From Oscillospiraceae bacterium (lineage in GTDB: Bacteria; Bacillota; Clostridia; Oscillospirales; Acutalibacteraceae), in assembly GCA_015066395.1 (NCBI GenBank), contig SVOL01000002.1, positions 105,655-169,654 of the forward strand: 64,000 bases of DNA. Direction: 5' to 3'. A model generated the notes under the pieces. It saw only the letters and a program-made list of their open reading frames with translations. It was not told where the DNA came from and did not search any database. The position numbers and the translations under genes are program-made. The first letter of the stretch is position 1. Each line of letters starts with the position of its first letter. Of the stretch, positions 33,681 to 43,568 are shown piece by piece.

Positions 33681-34568
33681 TCAACGAATAAATTTTATTG
33701 CGTTATGAACATTTCTTATCTCGACCGAACCGTTGCTTACCGCATGCTCGCCGTCGAGAGTCCAATCAAGCGGTGCGTTGGGAGTAACTTTGACCCGCGA
33801 CGCCTTATAAAAGATCATACCGCCGTTGTTGACGTTCGAGGTAGTGAGCGCAGTAACCGTTTTGTTGAGTTCGGCAATGGTTCTCGGCATTTTGATAAGA
33901 CCTATCTCAAAAAAACCGTCGTTTAGATCAACCAGTTCGTCTTTCAACTTAACAATGCCCGCAACCGAGGTGGAATTGGACACGGAACCGAAAATAAAAT
34001 CGTCTTCGATGGTTTTCATTTCACTCTCGATCTTAACATGATAACTGCGTAAGTTTCCGAGTTCCTTAACACCGCCGAGAATATACGCCAGATGACCCAG
34101 CACGTTTTTTACATCCTGCGGAACGCTGTAGGAAGCGGCAGTAAACACACCGAACGCGGCGATATATGTGAAATAACGTTCATCTCCGAAACAGCCGATG
34201 TCTATATCGTGCGGTGTGCCGTTTACTACCAGCTGAGCCGCCTTTTTGGGTACATTGGGCAGTTTGAGGCTGGCCGCAAAATCGTTTGTACTGCCTGCCG
34301 GAATATAACCGAGCGGTATATCGGCACCCGACTTAACAAGACCGCTTATAGTCTCGTTCAAAGTGCCGTCTCCGCCAAAGCAAACGACCCTCTCAAAGCC
34401 CTCATTTTTGGCATTCGCGGCAATTTCTACAGCATCGCCCTGGGCGGAGGTCACCCTGACAGTAACCTCCATATCACCCTTCTGGAGTTCCGAAATAACG
34501 TCCAAAAGCGTGGTCTTGGCCTTCATTTTGCCCGAAACGGGATTAACTATAAGAAGCGTCTTTTTCAA
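33681..34568 (-). CDS. Diacylglycerol kinase-family lipid kinase
   Basis: The 295-residue YegS/DgkB-like protein has LLIVNPVSGKMKA at the start, the nucleotide loop CFGGDGTLNETISG and YIPAGSTNDFA, plus the C-terminal beta domain with DIDIGCFGDERYF. It phosphorylates a lipid such as diacylglycerol or an undecaprenol-like alcohol. It overlaps the PAP2 phosphatase gene by 4 nt and is last in a five-gene minus-strand unit. Confidence 0.88.
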   Translation of the reverse strand: MKKTLLIVNPVSGKMKAKTTLLDVISELQKGDMEVTVRVTSAQGDAVEIAANAKNEGFERVVCFGGDGTLNETISGLVKSGADIPLGYIPAGSTNDFAASLKLPNVPKKAAQLVVNGTPHDIDIGCFGDERYFTYIAAFGVFTAASYSVPQDVKNVLGHLAYILGGVKELGNLRSYHVKIESEMKTIEDDFIFGSVSNSTSVAGIVKLKDELVDLNDGFFEIGLIKMPRTIAELNKTVTALTTSNVNNGGMIFYKASRVKVTPNAPLDWTLDGEHAVSNGSVEIRNVHNAIKFIR

Positions 34569-35140
34569 ATTTCTTCCCCCTTGGAATTTTTAAGCCGAAC
34601 CTTTGAGCGGTCGAATAATTTATTTACTGCAAAGGTCGCAAATAAACCGACGCCCACACCCAATATTACAGAGAACAGTACATCGCTTGGATAATGAACA
34701 AAAAGATAGATGCGCGACAGTGCGATAAGCACAGCTAAAACAAACGCGGCAATACCGATCTTTTTATTAAAAAGATAAAGCACGGTCGCCGATTCAAAGC
34801 TGGCTAAAGTGTGTCCCGACGGGAATGAAAAATCGCTCTGTGCCGCGATAAGAAGTTTAAAGGTCTCACCCGTTTTTTGGAACAAATAATCATACGGTCT
34901 CACCCTTGCAACCAACGGTTTTAAACCGCAGTTGACGATGAGCAGACCCAGTAACAGGGCTACACCCATAGCAATGCCGACTTTACGGTATTTCGGGATA
35001 AACAACAGCACCACTGCCACGATTATCCAAAAGATCCCCGCATCGCCAAGGTGCGTTATAAGCGGCATAAAAAAGTCCAAAAACGCACATTGGAAGACCT
35101 CCTGCACCATAAGCAGGATCTTTAACTCAAATTCGTTCAT
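34565..35140 (-). CDS. PAP2-family membrane phosphatase
   Basis: The 191-residue, five- to six-helix protein has all three PAP2 motifs: KPLVARVRPYD (K-x6-RP), FPSGH and SRIYLFVHYPSDVL. It dephosphorylates a lipid phosphate or pyrophosphate at the outer membrane face, for example phosphatidic acid or undecaprenyl diphosphate. Coupling to a lipid kinase (4-nt overlap) suggests that one lipid is phosphorylated and dephosphorylated in the same pathway. Confidence 0.88.
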   Translation of the reverse strand: MNEFELKILLMVQEVFQCAFLDFFMPLITHLGDAGIFWIIVAVVLLFIPKYRKVGIAMGVALLLGLLIVNCGLKPLVARVRPYDYLFQKTGETFKLLIAAQSDFSFPSGHTLASFESATVLYLFNKKIGIAAFVLAVLIALSRIYLFVHYPSDVLFSVILGVGVGLFATFAVNKLFDRSKVRLKNSKGEEI

Positions 35141-35150
35141 TAAAACCCTC

Positions 35151-36221
35151 TTAACTGTTAGTTACAATGTCATAGATCAGATATTGGTCGCCCGATCTGT
35201 GCAGATAAAAAATAACGTCGATATTTTCTTTGTGGTCGCTGTAATCGGGTCTCGACAGAGTCACGGTCAAATTGACCCGACAGGAGAAAACCTCATCGGA
35301 ATAACGATAAAATTCCGAAGCCTGCTCGTTTGTGATCTTATGTCCCGTATGAACGGGGATCCAATTAAGATCAACGCCTTTTATCTTTTTGTAGATAGGC
35401 TTATTTTTATCGAGATACTCTGCCAGTTCTTCAAGCGTGCCGTCATTGGTCATATATTTAGCATACGCCCTTGCGGCAGACAAACAGCGATCCTTATACT
35501 GACCCATCAATACATCATCATATTTAACGGACGCTTTATAAATTCCTTCGACAATGTCAAAGTCGACAGCTACCTCACTGCCGTCAGCCGAAAACGCCGT
35601 AAGTACCGTCTCCTCAAAAATACCCATTACGGAATACTTTTCATAAGTAATACCCATTGCAGGTTCCAAAACGTAATCGCAGGACTTATGCCTTATACCG
35701 CTTTCGGTCACGAACGAGCGGTCGACCGTATTGCCGTTCAATCTTAAAGTATACCCTGCAGGCACTAAAGCAGTCACCTTTTTATATTGCGGAAACTGAA
35801 CCTCACCGCCTGACAGCTCGTAATACTTAAAGCCGTATCTTGCGGTTTTACCACTCTGTTTCAGAATAAAGTATGCTATCTGCCTGCTGTCGGCAATAAC
35901 AGCGTACTTTTCCTCGGTATCATCTTCTGAATCAAGCCTCAAAAAGCCTAATTTGCGACCTTCGTAATAGTTTTTTATAATACTGTTGATGTTCTCATCG
36001 GTCTCCAAGGGTCTGTAATCAGGATCGGCGGCCTTCAAAAAGCCTGCAAAATCATAATTTACAAAGTACCTTTCAAAAACCTCTTCAGCAACATATTTGG
36101 ATCTCGTCGCTTCGTATGCCGAAAGCACCGACCAAAGCACGGCCGAAGCGAGTATAAGCAACACAAGTAATGCCGAAAATACCGACAAGATCACCTTTGT
36201 GTGAGTTTTCATTTTTCTCAT
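35151..36221 (-). CDS. Membrane-anchored extracellular protein, unknown
   Basis: The start at 36221 follows AGGTGA, giving 356 residues. After a basic start there is one membrane helix (about 9-33), then a soluble, presumably outside, domain of about 320 residues with alternating helical and beta segments (AEEVFERYFVNYDF, DSEDDTEEKYAVIADSRQ, VTLSRPDYSDHKENIDV). I recognise no family with certainty. It is the third gene of the envelope operon, 5 nt after the phosphodiester glycosidase gene and 10 nt before the PAP2 gene. Confidence 0.65.
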   Translation of the reverse strand: MRKMKTHTKVILSVFSALLVLLILASAVLWSVLSAYEATRSKYVAEEVFERYFVNYDFAGFLKAADPDYRPLETDENINSIIKNYYEGRKLGFLRLDSEDDTEEKYAVIADSRQIAYFILKQSGKTARYGFKYYELSGGEVQFPQYKKVTALVPAGYTLRLNGNTVDRSFVTESGIRHKSCDYVLEPAMGITYEKYSVMGIFEETVLTAFSADGSEVAVDFDIVEGIYKASVKYDDVLMGQYKDRCLSAARAYAKYMTNDGTLEELAEYLDKNKPIYKKIKGVDLNWIPVHTGHKITNEQASEFYRYSDEVFSCRVNLTVTLSRPDYSDHKENIDVIFYLHRSGDQYLIYDIVTNS

Positions 36222-36226
36222 ATCAT

Positions 36227-37318
36227 TCACCTGCTCACACAAAAATAGGTGGGGATCCTTCTCGGCGGATAGAAAGCACGGTACTTATTGACAAGACCGC
36301 GTTTCTGATAATCGTCGAGTTTGGATTTATCCATATTATATTTCTCATAATAATTCTCGTAATACATCATAGCCGAAGAACCGCCGTCAAGCATACCTGC
36401 CGTAACGGCACCGTAAGAGACCATAATATCGATAATATCGTTATAAGTGGCACCGATACTGCTGGCAGTACGTCCGTCGGTAACCACCATAATGACCGTA
36501 CCGTCGGCTCTCTGACCTATAGCGGTACGCTGAGCCGCACCGGTATTTTTATTCTTATAATAAATGTTTACGCCGTTTTCATCTGAATCAATAAGCACGT
36601 TGCCGTATTTAAAGCTGACTCCGTCACGCACACCCAGCGAGCGGGCTTTTTCTTCATTCATACCCTCGGTGACGACCAGCTTGTTTGCATTATCAAACCC
36701 GATAAAGGTAAGACTGCTCTTTTCATTCCAGGCACATTTGCCCTTGGAATAGGTCATGCCTGTAGGTGTGGCGCCGGTTCCCATTCCGCCTTCGTCCAAG
36801 AAGCCGCCGCCGTTAATGCATGCCAAAACATTCTCTTTGACCGCAAACTCAAAAACCCGTTTACCCTCAGTAGCGGTCGAATAATCATCAGACGAAGTAC
36901 CTGTGTAAACTCTTGACGGATCACGTACAAGCATAATATAAGCCTTGAAATTCGGGTAACCGGCCTCAATATACTTAACACCGTCAATGGCATTGGCCCA
37001 CTCGTCCCCGTCACCCGTGTTCTCATCATTATAGCTGCCCATATCAACGGTCAGTTTACTGTCAACAAAACTGTCGTCAACAATTTTTTGAACCGTCTCT
37101 TTTGATAGAAACAACCCCGGCACCCATTTGGTGGCACTGGCCTGCATCGCCGACAGTACCAAAGCATCACGCATAGTAGTGCTCGGTCCGTGTGCAACAA
37201 CGGTGAGCAGAACCATCGCCGCTATCAATATAAATGCAACCGACGACGAAAACCATACAGCCACGCGTGCTATGATCTTGCCCGCGGTAAGTTTTTTACC
37301 ATTCTTCTCTTTAGACAT
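36227..37318 (-). CDS. Phosphodiester glycosidase (NAGPA-domain) family protein
   Basis: The 363-residue protein has an N-terminal membrane segment (about 12-38) and an extracellular NAGPA-like domain marked by ACINGGGFLD and AGMLDGGSSAMMYYENYYEKYN near the C-terminus, where conserved Asp/Gly/Ser residues lie. The family removes sugars from phosphodiesters, as in the mammalian uncovering enzyme, and appears in bacterial exopolysaccharide loci. Context suggests action on a glycosylated phosphate polymer or lipid at the cell surface. Confidence 0.8.
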   Translation of the reverse strand: MSKEKNGKKLTAGKIIARVAVWFSSSVAFILIAAMVLLTVVAHGPSTTMRDALVLSAMQASATKWVPGLFLSKETVQKIVDDSFVDSKLTVDMGSYNDENTGDGDEWANAIDGVKYIEAGYPNFKAYIMLVRDPSRVYTGTSSDDYSTATEGKRVFEFAVKENVLACINGGGFLDEGGMGTGATPTGMTYSKGKCAWNEKSSLTFIGFDNANKLVVTEGMNEEKARSLGVRDGVSFKYGNVLIDSDENGVNIYYKNKNTGAAQRTAIGQRADGTVIMVVTDGRTASSIGATYNDIIDIMVSYGAVTAGMLDGGSSAMMYYENYYEKYNMDKSKLDDYQKRGLVNKYRAFYPPRRIPTYFCVSR

Positions 37319-37327
37319 AATGCTTCC

Positions 37328-38386
37328 TTATTTCCTTATTTTAAAGACCCAATTCTGCTGCAATCTGAAACTCACAAAGAACAGCAACGTATCAACAACC
37401 ATTTTAAACAAAGTCAGCAACAAGCGACTCTCAAGCCCCAGTAAAAATTCCAGACCTTTTAACGAAAAAGCCGAAATCAGCATTATCGGCACGGCCACCG
37501 CGAAGTATTTGAGCAACGAAAACGCCAATTTATTTCGGTTTCCGAACACCGCACTACGGTTGAGCGAAAAATTGACCGTTGCCGAAATAACTCTCGCCAG
37601 AACTGTCGACCAAATAACCGAACCTGCTCCCAAAAAGACAAATTTCGACAGCAAAAAGAACATACCTAAGTCTGTTAAGGTGCTGACACCGGAGCTCAAG
37701 CAATATGCCAAGATCAACCTGTATATCCTCAACGAATCCCTGATCGGTCTAAAGTGCGACGACTGATTATCGTCGATATACACCGTCTCGATGGTCTCCT
37801 CACGGTAGGGTATAGACTGCCGTTTGAATTCCAAGAGCATATTGGTCTCATACTCGTAGCGGTCACCTTTAATAGACAGAAGTACGGGCAAAAACTCACC
37901 GGGAATTGCCCTGAGTCCCGTCTGGGTATCGGATATCTTCAATCCGCAAAAAAGTCGGAATACAATACTTGTCATACGGTTGCCGAAACGGCTTCTCGGC
38001 GGAACATTGGGCAACGAAAAATCTCTGCAACCCAACACAGTTTCATTGTGACAAAGCATCGAATCGACACACGATTTTATATCCTTAGTCAGATGCTGAC
38101 CGTCATCGTCAATGGTGATAACACCTTTCGAGTTCGGTCTTGATGCCGACACAAATTCAAACGCGGTCTTAAGGGCCGCGCCCTTACCCTTATTGACTTC
38201 GTGGTGAAGCACCGTACACGAGGCACGGTTTTCTATTTCAGCGAACCGGTCGGAATACTCTTCCCCGCTTCCGTCATCTACGACGATAATATCAGAAAAT
38301 CCGACAATTTCCAGTTCGTTTACAGTATTGATCAATTTTTCGTCCGGATTCAAGGACGGGATTATAACGCTGACATCACAGTACAT
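37328..38386 (-). CDS. GT2 glycosyltransferase fused to a GtrA domain
   Basis: The 352-residue protein starts at 38386 (MYCDVSVIIPSLNPDE) after GGGGTG. Residues 1-225 form a GT-A fold of the dolichol-phosphate-sugar synthase type: VVDDGSG, KGKGAALKTAFE, TIDDDGQH and TQTGLRAIP. Residues about 230-352 form a four-helix GtrA domain (LTDLGMFFLLSKFVF, NFSLNRSAVFG, SFRLQQNWVFK). One polypeptide would thus make a polyprenyl-phosphate sugar and help it cross the membrane. First gene of the operon. Confidence 0.88.
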   Translation of the reverse strand: MYCDVSVIIPSLNPDEKLINTVNELEIVGFSDIIVVDDGSGEEYSDRFAEIENRASCTVLHHEVNKGKGAALKTAFEFVSASRPNSKGVITIDDDGQHLTKDIKSCVDSMLCHNETVLGCRDFSLPNVPPRSRFGNRMTSIVFRLFCGLKISDTQTGLRAIPGEFLPVLLSIKGDRYEYETNMLLEFKRQSIPYREETIETVYIDDNQSSHFRPIRDSLRIYRLILAYCLSSGVSTLTDLGMFFLLSKFVFLGAGSVIWSTVLARVISATVNFSLNRSAVFGNRNKLAFSLLKYFAVAVPIMLISAFSLKGLEFLLGLESRLLLTLFKMVVDTLLFFVSFRLQQNWVFKIRK

Positions 38387-38921
38387 AACGAAAACACCCC
38401 ATTTTGAAAGATCCAAATACCCTCATTACGATTTTACCACTATATTACAACTTTTACAAGTAACAAAATTGTAACAAAATCGACAACTCCCGACCGACAA
38501 AAATTCGTGGCACTTTTGAGAATCATCAGCACATTTTGCAAGATTTTCGACCCAACGCGGCAGAAAACGACAGATTTTTAGTAAAACTGCACAAATTTTA
38601 TCCCAAAATATTGCCGCAATAAATTGGATTTTACTAAATTTATGCTTGCAAAATGCAAAAGAAAATGTTACCATATATGTAAGAAGATAGTATAGGGAGC
38701 AGTCTGCCCTATTGCCGGATCTTCTTATCCGAACCCCTTTATTTAGGCAGGCGTTCGGACCCTTACAAAATTTTTAATTTTCTTACATTCCAAGGGTTTT
38801 AATATTGATGATTTTAGCGTATAATATCAGGAATGGCTTTATATAAGCCAAGCCCTCTTATTAAGACAAGTAAAATATCAACATTAGAACCTTTGGGGAA
38901 AAAGCATAGGAGTGATAGCAA
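38387..38921 (+). other. Intergenic region with structured leader of glgC
   Basis: Between divergent genes. Within 38702-38759, GTCTGCC (38702-38708) can pair with GGCAGGC (38746-38752) enclosing a CGGAT/ATCCG hairpin (38716-38731). Alternatively TCCGAAC (38728-38734) pairs with GTTCGGA (38753-38759), followed by A/T-rich sequence. The two folds exclude each other. A TATAAT lies at 38820-38825 with only a weak -35, so a separate upstream promoter is uncertain. No gene seen. Confidence 0.4.
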
Positions 38922-40133
38922 GTGAAAAAGACTGAATGTGTTGCAATGCTGCTGGCCGGTGGCCAAGGTAGCCGTTTGGGCGTACTGACGCAAAATATTG
39001 CAAAACCCGCGGTGCCTTACGGTGGAAAGTACAGAATTATCGACTTTCCTCTTTCCAACTGCACCAATTCCGGTATTGACACGGTCGGTGTGTTGACCCA
39101 GTATCAGCCGCTTGAACTGAACGATTACATCGGTTCGGGTAAGCCCTGGGATCTTGACCGTTCCAACGGCGGTGTGCATATTCTTCCGCCGTATCAGAAG
39201 AGTGCCGGCGGTGACTGGTATAAGGGCACAGCCAATGCAATTTATCAGAACATTCCGTTTATCAAGCGTTATAATCCTGAATATGTTGTCATTCTTTCGG
39301 GCGACCATATTTATAAGATGGACTACAGCCTGATGATCGAACAGCACAAGGCAACGAACGCCGACTGCACCATTGCAGTTATCGAGGTTCCTTTTGAGGA
39401 GGCCTCGCGTTTCGGCATTATGAACGCTGACGAAAACGGCAAAATTTATGAGTTTGAGGAGAAACCCAAGAACCCCAAGAGCAATTTGGCCTCAATGGGT
39501 ATCTATGTCTTCTCATGGGATAAGCTTGAAAAGTATCTGACCGAGGACGAGGCTGACCCGAGTTCCTCTAACGACTTTGGTAAAAACATTATCCCCAATA
39601 TGCTTAACGACGGACAGAATCTCGTGGTCTACCGCTTTGCAGACTATTGGAAGGATGTCGGTACCATTGATTCTCTCTGGGAGGCCAACCTCGACCTGCT
39701 TGACCCCAAGATAAAGCTCGATCTTTCCGATCCTAATTGGAGGATCTACTCGAGAACACCTTCGGCTCCTCCGCAGTATATCGCTGACTCCGCCAAGGTG
39801 CAGAACTCTATGGTGACCGAGGGTTGCGAGATATACGGCAACGTTGACTTCTCGATCCTTTTCGACAACGTAATCGTTGAAGAAGGAGCTTCGGTCAACG
39901 ACTCACTCATTATGCCGGGTGCCGTGATTAAGAAGGGTGCTTCCGTTCAGTATGCCATTATTGCCGAAAACGTCGTTGTTGACGAAGGTGCCACCGTCGG
40001 TGAAAGACCCGAAAAGTGCACCGAACTCGACAAATGGGGCGTTGCCGTTGTGGGTGCAGGTCTTACCATCGGCAAGGGTGCTTCTGTCAAAGCAGGAGAA
40101 ATGATCAAAGAAGATATGGAGGTCGGAAAATGA
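38922..40133 (+). CDS. glgC: Glucose-1-phosphate adenylyltransferase, catalytic subunit
   Basis: The 403-residue enzyme makes ADP-glucose for glycogen. Start is a GTG at 38922 with AGGAG 9 nt upstream. It has the pyrophosphorylase signature [33 protein letters not shown], the catalytic region [10 protein letters not shown] and EEKPK for glucose-1-phosphate binding, then a C-terminal left-handed beta-helix. It overlaps glgD by 4 nt (ATGA). In Firmicutes GlgC and GlgD form a mixed complex. Confidence 0.95.
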   Translation: MKKTECVAMLLAGGQGSRLGVLTQNIAKPAVPYGGKYRIIDFPLSNCTNSGIDTVGVLTQYQPLELNDYIGSGKPWDLDRSNGGVHILPPYQKSAGGDWYKGTANAIYQNIPFIKRYNPEYVVILSGDHIYKMDYSLMIEQHKATNADCTIAVIEVPFEEASRFGIMNADENGKIYEFEEKPKNPKSNLASMGIYVFSWDKLEKYLTEDEADPSSSNDFGKNIIPNMLNDGQNLVVYRFADYWKDVGTIDSLWEANLDLLDPKIKLDLSDPNWRIYSRTPSAPPQYIADSAKVQNSMVTEGCEIYGNVDFSILFDNVIVEEGASVNDSLIMPGAVIKKGASVQYAIIAENVVVDEGATVGERPEKCTELDKWGVAVVGAGLTIGKGASVKAGEMIKEDMEVGK

Positions 40134-41251
40134 TGAGAAACAATAATCTTTTGGGAATCGTGTTTCCTAATGCGCGCGATGATTTGATGGCCGAAATGAC
40201 CTCTTTGCGTTCGATGGGCTCAATGCCCTTCTGCGGCAGATACCGTCTTGTCGACTTTTCGCTTTCAAACCTTGTAAACGCAGGCGTTTCCAAGGTGGGT
40301 ATTGTAACAAAATCCAATTATCAGTCATTGATGGACCACATTGGCACGGGCAAGGCCTGGGACTTGGACCGTAAGAACGGCGGTCTGTTCTTCCTGCCGC
40401 CCTATTCCAACAATGCGGCAACCGTTTACAAAGGCCACGTTGACGGTCTCTTCGGTGCTATGAGCTTTTTAAAGGCATCGACCGAAAAATACGTTATTCT
40501 TTGCGATTGCGACGTTATCACCAACTTCGACCTCAAAAAGATGGTCAAGACCCATATTAAAAGCGGTGCAACCATCACCGTCGCTTACAAAAACGGCAAG
40601 ATGCCCTTGAACCAGCATGATGCTATGGCCTTTGAACTCGACGGCGACAAGGTCACCGACGTTATCTTCCCTAAAGGCGACACCGAAAACTGCAAGTACA
40701 GTCTTGATATCATCATTCTCGCTCGCGAGACACTTATTTCGATAGTCGAATACGGCTATGAGCACAACCTCACCAGCCTTTCGCGTGATATTTTCCAGCC
40801 GAATCTCGACAAGTTCGATATTCGCGGATATGAGGTCACCGATTATGCCGCTGTTATGGACTGCCCCGAGTCGTATGCAAGGATCACCAACGAAGTGCTT
40901 GCTAACCCTGAAATAAGACGTCAGCTCTTCTGCAAGGAGCGTCCCGTTTTCACTAAAACCCGAGACGATATGCCGACCATTTACGGACTTAACAGCGAGG
41001 CTACAAACAGTCTTATTGCCGACGGCTGTGTTATCGAAGGTACGGTTAAAAACTCAGTACTCTTCAGAGGTGTAAAGGTCGAGGCAGGAGCAGTTGTTGA
41101 AAACGCTATTGTTATGCAGGACAGCGTTATCGGCGAGGGTGCTACGATTGAATATGCAACGCTTGACAAAAAGGTCACCGTCGGTGCGGGCAAGACTCTT
41201 CGCGGCACCGCAGTCTACCCCATTTATGTCAGAAAAAAAGCTGAAGTTTAG
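40130..41251 (+). CDS. glgD: Glucose-1-phosphate adenylyltransferase, GlgD subunit
   Basis: The 373-residue GlgC homologue starts [18 protein letters not shown]. It has lost the GGxGxRL nucleotide loop of GlgC but keeps [15 protein letters not shown] and the beta-helix end, as in the regulatory GlgD subunits of Firmicutes. GGAGG lies 7 nt before the ATG, inside the end of glgC. It modulates the catalytic partner rather than acting alone. Confidence 0.92.
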   Translation: MMRNNNLLGIVFPNARDDLMAEMTSLRSMGSMPFCGRYRLVDFSLSNLVNAGVSKVGIVTKSNYQSLMDHIGTGKAWDLDRKNGGLFFLPPYSNNAATVYKGHVDGLFGAMSFLKASTEKYVILCDCDVITNFDLKKMVKTHIKSGATITVAYKNGKMPLNQHDAMAFELDGDKVTDVIFPKGDTENCKYSLDIIILARETLISIVEYGYEHNLTSLSRDIFQPNLDKFDIRGYEVTDYAAVMDCPESYARITNEVLANPEIRRQLFCKERPVFTKTRDDMPTIYGLNSEATNSLIADGCVIEGTVKNSVLFRGVKVEAGAVVENAIVMQDSVIGEGATIEYATLDKKVTVGAGKTLRGTAVYPIYVRKKAEV

Positions 41252-41269
41252 TAGAAAGGATACTATAGA

Positions 41270-42688
41270 ATGAAAGTTTTATATGCCACAAGCGAAGCAT
41301 ATCCCTTTGCTATGTCCGGTGGACTGGCTGACGTTGCCGGTGCTCTGCCCAAGGCACTCCGCAAGAGGCTTATCGGTTGCAGAGTTGTTATGCCGCTTTA
41401 TGAATGTGTGAGCGATGAAATGCGTGCAAATATGCGTTTTATCACCAGTATTACCGTTCCCGTGTCATGGCGCAGACAGTATTGCGGTATTTTCGAGGCT
41501 AAATACGGCGGAGTTATATACTATCTTCTCGATAACCAGTATTATTTCAAGCGTGAAGGCCTCTACGGCTACTATGACGATGCCGAGCGTTTCGCCTTCT
41601 TCTCGCGCGCTGTTATTGAAATGCTGCAGTATATCGCCTTTACACCCGATATCATTCACTGCAACGACTGGCAGACCGCTCTTGTTCCCGTATTCTTAGA
41701 CACTCTTTACAGAAATGTTGATAAATACCGAAACATAAAAACCGTGTTTACCATTCATAACATTCAGTATCAGGGCAAATACGGCGATGAACTCATAGAG
41801 GATGTTTTGGGGTTGCCGGCCGACACCTCGTATCTTGTTGAATACGACGGCGGAGTAAACCTTATGAAGGGCGGTATCGAATGTGCCGACCGAGTCACCA
41901 CGGTCAGCCCGACATATTCAGAAGAAATCAAAGAGCCTTGGTTTGCCCACGGTCTTGACGGTATCATCCGCGACCGCGCATTCAAGCTTTCAGGCATAGT
42001 CAACGGCATCGACACCGAAGTCTATGACCCTGCCACCGATACTTTTATTTGGAAAAACTACTCGGTCGACGATATGGCAGGCAAGGCTATCAATAAAGCC
42101 GAGTTGCAGAAAGAAATGGGATTACCTGTAAAAGACAACGTTCCCGTTATCGGTATCGTTTCCCGTCTTGTTTCTCACAAGGGTTTCGACCTTGTCAAAT
42201 ACGCCTTTGAGAAAATGCTCCAAAACGACGTTCAGTTCGCTATCTTGGGAAGCGGCGAGTGGGAGTTTGAGACCTACTTCCATTCAACGATGCTGGCTCA
42301 TCCCGATAAGGTGGCTTTAAAGCTCGGCTTCGTTCCGTCTTTGGCGCACAAGATATATGCCGGTGCTGACATCTTCCTGATGCCGTCTAAGAGCGAACCC
42401 TGCGGTCTGGCACAGATGATCGCACTCCGCTACGGTACTATTCCGATAGTTCGCGAGACCGGCGGTCTTAAAGATACAGTAAAGGACAGCGGCGACAACG
42501 AAGGCAACGGCTTTACCTTCCAGTCGTATGACGGAGAGGATATGGCCTACACCGTTCAGCGTGCAATTATGGGTTACTCCAAGCCCGACGGTTGGAAGAT
42601 CCTCGTTGAACGCGCTATGCGTTGCGACAACAGCTGGGGCAGATCAGCCAATGAATACATCAAACTTTATAAGAGTATATTAGGTTAA
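41270..42688 (+). CDS. glgA: Glycogen synthase (ADP-glucose type, GT5)
   Basis: The 472-residue GT5 enzyme extends alpha-1,4-glucan from ADP-glucose. Motifs: ATSEAYPFAMSGGLADVAGALP at the start, HCNDWQTALVP, FTIHNIQYQG, GIVSRLVSHKGFDL and KSEPCGLAQMIALRYGTIP with the conserved Glu residues. The usual Lys-Thr before Gly-Gly-Leu is Met-Ser here. It closes the glgCDA unit, 18 nt after glgD, before a strong terminator. No branching enzyme or phosphorylase is present in the window. Confidence 0.93.
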   Translation: MKVLYATSEAYPFAMSGGLADVAGALPKALRKRLIGCRVVMPLYECVSDEMRANMRFITSITVPVSWRRQYCGIFEAKYGGVIYYLLDNQYYFKREGLYGYYDDAERFAFFSRAVIEMLQYIAFTPDIIHCNDWQTALVPVFLDTLYRNVDKYRNIKTVFTIHNIQYQGKYGDELIEDVLGLPADTSYLVEYDGGVNLMKGGIECADRVTTVSPTYSEEIKEPWFAHGLDGIIRDRAFKLSGIVNGIDTEVYDPATDTFIWKNYSVDDMAGKAINKAELQKEMGLPVKDNVPVIGIVSRLVSHKGFDLVKYAFEKMLQNDVQFAILGSGEWEFETYFHSTMLAHPDKVALKLGFVPSLAHKIYAGADIFLMPSKSEPCGLAQMIALRYGTIPIVRETGGLKDTVKDSGDNEGNGFTFQSYDGEDMAYTVQRAIMGYSKPDGWKILVERAMRCDNSWGRSANEYIKLYKSILG

Positions 42689-42689
42689 A

Positions 42690-42725
42690 AAACACGGTGC
42701 GGTTCAATAAAACCGCACCGTGTTT
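42690..42725. terminator. Bidirectional terminator after glgA
   Basis: A perfect 15-bp stem (42690-42704 with 42711-42725) and CAATAA loop in the 41-bp gap between convergent genes. Confidence 0.9.
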
Positions 42726-42729
42726 CTAT

Positions 42730-43476
42730 TTAAAATCTTCTGCTGTTTCTCCGACCGAATATACTCAAAACATACAACAAAAATCTCAAGAAATACACAA
42801 GGGAGGTCAGCGTTCCGACCAGATAGGTCATCGCCGCGGCCGACAGCACCTTTTTAGCACCCGGAAACTCCTCAGGAGTGACTATTCCCTGCTCAAGCAG
42901 CATTTCTCCGGCTCTTCGGCTGGCATTAAGCTCCACGGGCAGAGTTATAAGATGAAACAGAAAAGACGTACCGTAAAGAATAACACCGACTATTGCGACA
43001 TAGAAGCCCAGATCGGAGTTTCCTGCCGACGATACATAAACATTCATCAAAATACCGATCAATACAAGCGGCATGGCAAGCATTGAGCCGAAATTGGTTA
43101 TCGGCACAAGAGCGGTACGAAGATTATAAAACAAATAGCCTTCCTTTTTCTGCACAACGTGGCCGATCTCATGCGCCGCAACCGCTACCGATGCTACCGA
43201 TGAACTGTCATAGGTGCTCTCCGACAAATTAACGATCCTTTTAGCGGGGTGATAGTGGTCGGTCAGCTGACCGTTCACCTTTCCTATCTTAATATCATCA
43301 GCACCTTTGAATGCAAGCAACCGCCGTGCAGTTTCAAACCCTGTAAGCCCTGAGCGAATGCGGACTTTATCAAATTTAGCATAAGTGCTCCTGACTCGAG
43401 CGCTCGCCACCACCGACAACAGCAAACACGCAAGCAATGCTATCATAATTTTCGGATCACCGAAAAACCAAAACAT
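42730..43476 (-). CDS. Membrane zinc metallopeptidase, YugP-like
   Basis: The 248-residue protein has an N-terminal helix, a HEIGH zinc motif (AAHEIGHVVQKKEGY, about residue 105) and three further helices, as in the Zn_peptidase_2/YugP family. The role of these proteins is not established; membrane protein turnover is assumed. GGAGTGTGAATT precedes the ATG. A structured element lies in its upstream region at 43569-43650. Confidence 0.85.
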   Translation of the reverse strand: MFWFFGDPKIMIALLACLLLSVVASARVRSTYAKFDKVRIRSGLTGFETARRLLAFKGADDIKIGKVNGQLTDHYHPAKRIVNLSESTYDSSSVASVAVAAHEIGHVVQKKEGYLFYNLRTALVPITNFGSMLAMPLVLIGILMNVYVSSAGNSDLGFYVAIVGVILYGTSFLFHLITLPVELNASRRAGEMLLEQGIVTPEEFPGAKKVLSAAAMTYLVGTLTSLVYFLRFLLYVLSIFGRRNSRRF

Positions 43477-43568
43477 AATTCACACTCCTAACCTATTTTT
43501 CTTATTCTGCCCTAAAAGTCGGGTTCAATTCCAACATTAAATATCCGACAGTGTGACATTTTAAACGT

